A stretch of DNA of 64,000 bases from Paulinella micropora. Taxonomy: Eukaryota; Cercozoa; Imbricatea; Euglyphida. The first letter of the stretch is position 1. Each line of letters opens with the position of its first letter. The notes beneath the pieces are model-generated. The model worked only from the letters and a program-made list of their open reading frames with translations, did no database searches and was not told where the DNA came from. The DNA lies in NCBI GenBank assembly GCA_009731375.1, contig BJOX01000160.1, positions 94,751 through 158,750 of the forward strand. Reading direction: 5' to 3'. The translations under genes were made by a program, and so were the position numbers. Shown piece by piece: positions 63,826 through 64,000 of the stretch.

Positions 63826-64000
63826 CACACACACAGCGATGAGTCCTTGCATCAAGGCAAGCACAGCACAGCAAGGCAAAAAAGAGAAGGAGCACGAACC
63901 TATGTCTTCTTGTTTCTGTTTCCAGTGCCTCTTGCTGTCGCAGGCTCTGCCCCGCTCGATGAGCGAGCCAGACTCAGCAGGTGGACGGTCGGCCCCTCCC
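62753..64000 (-). CDS. Host gene, 5 exons seen, partial, microsatellite-filled introns
   Basis: Minus-strand exons: 64000-63900 (partial), 63762-63685, 63592-63555, 63061-62848, 62797-62753. Junctions 1-2, 2-3 and 4-5 agree in phase; the 3-4 join is off by one or two bases and may use another acceptor. All introns are GT-AG with T-rich ends. Exon 1 is charged (SGSLIERGRACDSKRHWKQK), exon 2 has NLDEVKYDSKYDSLFVMRDG, exon 4 has GEFQVETMSGEIITSPN and RDKFEREKVECLLACRAGYE. No family recognised. The 5' end lies outside the window and 3' exons may lie further left, behind the satellite. Confidence 0.55.
63167..63535. repeat. Intronic (GA)n array
   Basis: About 360 bp of GA with GAAA, GACA and GGGA variants, flanked by ACATACATA repeats, within the intron 63554-63062 of the minus-strand gene. 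Confidence 0.95.
63780..63834. repeat. Intronic (CA)n microsatellite
   Basis: GACA then CA units between the first two visible exons of the minus-strand gene. Confidence 0.95.

Noticed and set aside
1-64000. Bacterial or phage contig
   Set aside because: Spliceosomal intron patterns, SINEs, LTR retroelements and microsatellite density are eukaryotic; the phage-like fibre and recombinase belong to eukaryotic PLV-type viruses.

Overview
The window comes from a repeat-laden nuclear genome of a eukaryote, most likely a unicellular alga or other protist; I cannot name the species. Evidence for this: GT-AG introns in several genes, a tRNA-derived SINE family, Ty3/gypsy and Ty1/copia retroelements, CACTA-type transposon ends, microsatellites in nearly every non-coding stretch, and embedded AT-rich Polinton-like virus (PLV)/virophage-type genes. 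Base composition switches sharply between blocks (GC-rich 25.3-29.0 kb; AT-rich 21.6-25.3, 37.7-39.5 and 47.0-55.1 kb), as expected for nested insertions.

Layout. 1-7.5 kb: a decayed Ty3/gypsy element (gag, protease, RT, RNase H, integrase). 7.5-14 kb: palindromic AT satellites, microsatellites and a duplicated exon-like block. 14.7-15.7 kb: a Ty1/copia pol remnant (minus). 16.0-18.0 kb: a probable CACTA-type DNA transposon remnant with TAGTGA/TCACTA subterminal repeats. 18-21.5 kb: microsatellites and one host exon. 21.6-25.3 kb: PLV block 1 (zinc-finger protein, retroviral-type integrase, acidic protein, tail-fibre-like protein). 25.3-29.0 kb: GC-rich block with a broken PD-(D/E)XK-like nuclease gene and a zinc-finger/coiled-coil gene.

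28,981-37,658: an 8.7-kb unit bounded by imperfect terminal inverted repeats. It carries two large, divergent, spliced genes. One (about 990 aa) has a transposase-like body, two SAP-like repeats and a RanBP2-like zinc finger. The other (about 940 aa) ends in CxCxxC clusters. The right end abuts a PLV major-capsid gene that starts mid-protein. I regard this as the best candidate for an undescribed mobile element here.

37.7-39.5 kb: frameshifted major-capsid fragment, a gene-end hairpin, a small spliced gene and a 411-bp inverted repeat. 40.6-47.0 kb: a CCTACCTTAC satellite that continues inside the introns of a minus-strand host gene (42.1-46.3 kb). 47.0-55.1 kb: PLV block 2 (tyrosine recombinase/protelomerase-like, receptor-binding-type structural protein, penton, zinc-ribbon protein, primase-helicase N-terminus), with frameshifts, cut at its right end by a SINE. 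55-64 kb: microsatellites, a gag-like ORF pair, GGGGTAT inverted arrays, a SINE family with an internal 35-bp variable tandem repeat, a ~180-bp satellite, and part of a minus-strand host gene with microsatellite-filled introns.

The two viral blocks use different integration enzymes, so they probably descend from different viruses. All three capsid/replication regions are broken, so none looks able to produce particles alone.
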